Source of the DNA: an uncultured Clostridia bacterium
GTDB lineage: Bacteria; Bacillota; Clostridia; Christensenellales; Borkfalkiaceae
DNA: 34,668 bases
Assembly (NCBI GenBank): GCA_946540675.1
Contig: CAMNIW010000002.1
Coordinates: 1 to 34,668 of the forward strand
Direction of reading: 5' to 3'
Under the pieces are notes generated by a model that searched no databases, was not told where the DNA came from, and worked only from the letters and a program-made list of their open reading frames with translations. Made by a program: the position numbers and the translations under genes. Below, piece by piece: positions 31,656-34,668 of this stretch. Within the stretch, counting starts at the first letter, position 1; each line of letters begins with the position of its first letter.

Positions 31656-32548
31656 AAAGCGGAACGGTAGCGGTAGTAGGAAGGGCGAACGCGGGCAAAT
31701 CCACGCTCGTGAACGTTCTCGTCGGCGAAAAGGTGGCGATAGTTTCGCCAAAACCGCAAACGACGAGAGACAGGATATACGGGGTGCTGACCGATAAGGA
31801 TTATCAGATAGTATTCGAAGACACCCCGGGGGTATATAAGGCGAAAAACGCGCTCAATTCGAGAATGCAGCGTTCGGCGGAGACCACGGCAAAGGAGACC
31901 GACGTGGTCTTATTCGTTGTCGACGGTCACGAAGGCATAAGGGAAGAAGACGTCGCGCTTTGTAAGAAGTTCGCTTCGCTCGGCGCGCCGACGATAGTCG
32001 CGCTCACCAAAACCGACATTATGCCGAAAGAGAACATACCCGAAAATCTCGTCAGGTTCGGCGGAATAGAAGGCGTTTCGGAGATAATACCCGTTTCGGC
32101 GAGAAAGGGCAGGAAAATGAAAGAACTCCTGTCGCTCATAGTAAGTTATCTCCCGGAAGGCGATTACGTGTTCGACCCGAACGCCGTCTCGGACAAATCC
32201 GAAAAGTTTATGATAGGCGAGATAATGCGCGAAAAGATATTGCTCCGATACGAAAAGGAGATACCGCACGGCGTCGCCGTCAGGGTCAATTCTTTCGAGA
32301 AGAAGCAAAACGGCGTATACGACGTAAATCTCGACATAATTTGCGAAAGGCAAAATCATAAGGCTATAATCATAGGCAAACAGGGCAGGGCGTTAAGGGA
32401 AGTAAATACCTTTGCGAGAGAAGCGATGGAAAAATTTCTCGGAGCCAAGGTCTTTCTGACGACGTACGTCGTGGTCAAGGAAAACTGGCGCGACGACCCC
32501 GCTCTCCTTAAAGAATACGGTTATTCCGAAGAAAATCTCGGGATATAG
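31652..32548 (+). CDS. era: GTPase Era
   Basis: Era binds the 3' end of 16S rRNA and helps assemble the 30S subunit. The 298-residue protein has G1 GRANAGKST (residues 10-18), G3 DTPG, and a G4 that reads TKTD instead of the usual NK-x-D. The C-terminal KH domain contains IIGKQGRALREV and ends with VKENWRDD. The first Asn of G4 contacts guanine in most GTPases; Thr at this place is found in some Era proteins. It overlaps ybeY by 4 bases. Confidence 0.96.
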   Translation: MKSGTVAVVGRANAGKSTLVNVLVGEKVAIVSPKPQTTRDRIYGVLTDKDYQIVFEDTPGVYKAKNALNSRMQRSAETTAKETDVVLFVVDGHEGIREEDVALCKKFASLGAPTIVALTKTDIMPKENIPENLVRFGGIEGVSEIIPVSARKGRKMKELLSLIVSYLPEGDYVFDPNAVSDKSEKFMIGEIMREKILLRYEKEIPHGVAVRVNSFEKKQNGVYDVNLDIICERQNHKAIIIGKQGRALREVNTFAREAMEKFLGAKVFLTTYVVVKENWRDDPALLKEYGYSEENLGI

Positions 32549-32581
32549 TATAAACGTCGTCGGGTTTCGCATACTTGCGTT

Positions 32582-32680
32582 ATGAAAGACGTAAAAAAAG
32601 CCGCTTGGAAACTGTTTGAAAAGACCGGAAATACGGGCTACTATATGCTGTATAAAAAACTCTGCGATAAGGGCGGCTGA
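32582..32680 (+). CDS. yqzL: YqzL-like small protein
   Basis: A 32-residue frame between era and recO begins MKDVKKAAWKLFEKTGN and ends YYMLYKKLCDKGG. It fits the YqzL family by its W-K-x-F-x-x-T-G-N core followed by aromatic residues and K, and by position: in B. subtilis yqzL also lies between era and recO. Function is unknown. No clear Shine-Dalgarno is visible upstream of its ATG, so translation may depend on era. It is easy to miss because of its size. Confidence 0.8.
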   Translation: MKDVKKAAWKLFEKTGNTGYYMLYKKLCDKGG

Positions 32681-32698
32681 TAGCCGACGGGAGACAAT

Positions 32699-33415
32699 AT
32701 GACCGAAAAAGTAAACGGGATAACGGTTTTTACCGTCAATTACAAAGACAGCGACAAGATCCTTACCCTGTTTACGCTCGAAAAGGGCAAGATAACGGCT
32801 AACGCAAAAGGCGTGAGAAAGGCGAACGCCAAGTGCAAGCCGGTATCCGAGCCTTTTTGTTTTGCCGAAATAATGCTCGCGGAGAAGTCGGGGAGATACA
32901 CGGTGACCGAAGTAAATTCCTTCGACTCGTTTTACCCGATACGGCTCGATCTCAGAAAGTACTACGCCGGTATGACCGCGCTCGAATTTACCGACGCCTT
33001 TATGCAGGACGGTATGGAAGACCCCGACCACTTCGTGCTTTTGGCGGAGTTTCTCAAAGACCTGTCTTACGGCGACGGCGACGCGAAGGACAAACTCGCG
33101 GAGTTTTTGTATTCGGCGGTAAACCAAAGCGGTTACAGTATGGCGTTAAGCGTTTGCGGACGCTGCGGAAAAGAGATAAAGGACAGAGTTTTTTTGTCGG
33201 TAAAGGACGGGTACTGCGTTTGCGACGAGTGCAGAAAGACGGGCGAAGGCGAGTTTTCGTACGACACTTACAAATATCTCAAAGCCCTGTGCGACGGACT
33301 TGCTTTAAGTCACGACGAAGACTGCGCGAACAACGCTCTTAAATTTTTCGGATATTACGTGAGCAAGGTTTCGGGAGTAAATCTCAAATGCCTTACCACT
33401 CTTATAGAATTATAA
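32699..33415 (+). CDS. recO: DNA repair protein RecO
   Basis: RecO works with RecR to load RecA on single-stranded DNA covered by SSB. The 238-residue protein has an N-terminal OB fold with the typical start (T-x-x-T-V-N-Y-K-D-S-D-K-I-L-T-L-F-T) and a GKITANAKGVRK loop at about residues 30-41. A helical C-terminal part holds a zinc site of four cysteines (CGRC and CVCDEC around residues 152-178). RBS GGGAG precedes the ATG. It closes the yqfC-recO series. Confidence 0.94.
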   Translation: MTEKVNGITVFTVNYKDSDKILTLFTLEKGKITANAKGVRKANAKCKPVSEPFCFAEIMLAEKSGRYTVTEVNSFDSFYPIRLDLRKYYAGMTALEFTDAFMQDGMEDPDHFVLLAEFLKDLSYGDGDAKDKLAEFLYSAVNQSGYSMALSVCGRCGKEIKDRVFLSVKDGYCVCDECRKTGEGEFSYDTYKYLKALCDGLALSHDEDCANNALKFFGYYVSKVSGVNLKCLTTLIEL

Positions 33416-33431
33416 AAACGGAGAAAACGCT

Positions 33432-34668
33432 ATGACAAGTGAAGAAGTTTTCGGCAAGAAAGCGAGATGGACGGAATTTCCCGAAGATCTCGGTCTTCCG
33501 CTTATCAGGAAAAAATTTCATATAGAAAAGAAGAGCAAAGCCACTCTCACGATATGCGGGCTCGGCTTTTTCGAAGCGTACTTAAACGGCAAAAGAGTGT
33601 CGGAAGACTACCTGAAACCGTGTTTTTCGGATTATTCTTACCGCGATTCCGGCAAGTTCGCCTATCCGCTTCCCGGTGAAGAAGGCGGACACAGGGCGTA
33701 CGTCTGCCGCTATGAAGTCGGAAACCTTTTGGCGGACGGGGAAAACGCGCTTGCGGTAATAGTCGCGGGCGGTTGGTACACTCAGAGAGAGAAACACGAC
33801 GAAGGTTACGTAAATTTCGGAGAAAAGGTAAAACTTTGCTTTTCGCTTGCGACCGAAAACGGCGAAGAGATATATTCCGACAAGACTCTCAGGTACGTGC
33901 CGTCGCACATAAAGAAAAGTAATATATACTTCGGCGAAACGGTCGATTACGGCGAATACGCGGAAGAATATTTCCTGCCTTCTTACGACGACGGGGAGTG
34001 GGAAACCGCTACGGAAGTCGACTTTTCGACGCCGCTGTATATTCAGGACGTCCCCTGCGACAGGGTGACCGCGACGATCGTTCCCCAAAAGATATTCTCG
34101 TCGGAAAAATACGACCTGTACGACGTCGGCAAAAACGTCACCGGCTGGGTGAGCGTAAAGGGCACGGGAACGGTGATCCTTCGTCACGCCGAAAACGTTG
34201 TCGGGAGCGATCTTGATTTCCGCTCTATCGGATTCGGGGAGCAAAAGGACGTCTATATCGGACTTAAAGACGGCATAGTCGCCCACCCGACTTTCAGGTG
34301 GGATTCCTTCCGCTATTTCAAGGTCGAAGGAAACGTTACCGACGTAAAGGTCGAAGTCTTACATATTCCCTTCAAGGAAAGGTCGTCTTTTTACTGCGAC
34401 GACGAGAATATAAACAAACTGTACGAAGCGTATAAACTCACGCAACTCAACAATATGCACGCCGGTATCCCGTCCGACTGTCCGCACAGGGAAAAACTCG
34501 GCTACACCGCCGACGGGCAACTGATAACCGAATCGGCTCTTTTGTGCTTCGACTGCGATTCGTTTTTCCGCAAGTGGTTTGCGGACATAGTCGACTGTCA
34601 GGACAAAAAGACGGGACACGTACAGCACACCGCGCCGCTTATGGGCGGCGGGGGCGGCCCGGGAGCCT
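33432..34668 (+). CDS. GH78 family alpha-L-rhamnosidase (partial, 3' end outside the window)
   Basis: The frame starts at ATG 33432 (GGAGAAAACGCT upstream) and is still open at the window edge after 412 complete codons. The N-terminal beta-sandwich (about residues 30-225) includes LTICGLGFFEAYLNGKRV and AVIVAGGWYTQ, typical of the rhamnosidase accessory domain. The next domain starts with YDVGKNVTGWVSVKG (about 234-248). The catalytic six-hairpin domain begins near 315 and shows SDCPHREKLGYTADGQ (about 347-362), the GH78 signature region with the Asp and Glu-bearing segments. No signal peptide is present, suggesting intracellular cleavage of imported oligosaccharides. Its link to the upstream recO is probably only adjacency. 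Confidence 0.88.
   Translation, partial: MTSEEVFGKKARWTEFPEDLGLPLIRKKFHIEKKSKATLTICGLGFFEAYLNGKRVSEDYLKPCFSDYSYRDSGKFAYPLPGEEGGHRAYVCRYEVGNLLADGENALAVIVAGGWYTQREKHDEGYVNFGEKVKLCFSLATENGEEIYSDKTLRYVPSHIKKSNIYFGETVDYGEYAEEYFLPSYDDGEWETATEVDFSTPLYIQDVPCDRVTATIVPQKIFSSEKYDLYDVGKNVTGWVSVKGTGTVILRHAENVVGSDLDFRSIGFGEQKDVYIGLKDGIVAHPTFRWDSFRYFKVEGNVTDVKVEVLHIPFKERSSFYCDDENINKLYEAYKLTQLNNMHAGIPSDCPHREKLGYTADGQLITESALLCFDCDSFFRKWFADIVDCQDKKTGHVQHTAPLMGGGGGPGA

Overview
The window looks like a chromosomal piece of a spore-forming member of the Bacillota (class Clostridia). The sporulation genes spoIIE, spoIVFA, spoIVFB, yqfC and yqfD are present, together with pyrR, a methionine T-box, type 1B dihydroorotate dehydrogenase (PyrD with PyrK) and near-consensus sigma-A promoters with 16-17 bp spacers. 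Base composition is roughly balanced, and ATA (Ile), AGA/AGG and CGC/CGG are used heavily. An uncultured gut Clostridia lineage such as Christensenellales is my guess, not something the sequence proves. TGA, TAA and TAG all serve as ordinary stops. No insertion sequence, prophage, CRISPR array, tRNA or rRNA was seen.

Layout. (1) 1-4291: the 3' part of the pyrimidine operon, carB(partial)-pyrK-pyrD-pyrF-pyrE-pyrB. The last gene carries a C-terminal PyrI-type zinc domain and is followed by a strong hairpin terminator. (2) 4343-5387, minus: a promoter, a 53-residue small protein, an intercistronic stretch made of 4.5 copies of a 76-bp tandem repeat, and a small membrane protein. (3) 5398-9127, minus: spoIIE, then galK with its own promoter and terminator. 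(4) 9178-16562, plus: the translation and envelope cluster rpsB-tsf-pyrH-frr-uppS-cdsA-dxr-rseP with internal promoters and terminators. (5) 16637-20916: a Cys/Pro-rich small protein (plus), then on the minus strand a small membrane protein, pyrR, and a metNIQ methionine importer under a Met-specific T-box. (6) 20994-24055, plus: two unrecognised genes (one apparently leaderless), queT behind a probable preQ1 riboswitch, mscS, and a remnant of an XRE-type DNA-binding protein. (7) 24067-25252, minus: a CaCA-family cation exchanger preceded by a yybP-ykoY type (Mn2+) riboswitch. (8) 25361-33415, plus: a Sel1-repeat protein, spoIVFA-spoIVFB, then the conserved Firmicutes series yqfC-yqfD-phoH-pgpH-ybeY-era-yqzL-recO. 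(9) 33432 to the end: the first 412 codons of a GH78 alpha-L-rhamnosidase.

How the genes work together. The pyr operon makes UMP, PyrH (UMP kinase) takes UMP to UDP, and PyrR, encoded elsewhere in the window, is the expected regulator. Dxr makes isoprenoid precursors, UppS builds the undecaprenyl lipid carrier and CdsA makes CDP-diacylglycerol, so that cluster joins translation to envelope synthesis. SpoIVFA/SpoIVFB and YqfC/YqfD belong to mother-cell sporulation, and SpoIIE to activation of sigma-F in the forespore. The most unusual features are the PyrB-zinc-domain fusion, the 76-bp repeat array that supplies a ribosome binding site, the Mn2+-type riboswitch on a CaCA exchanger, the leaderless small gene, and a PgpH that lacks its usual extracellular domain.
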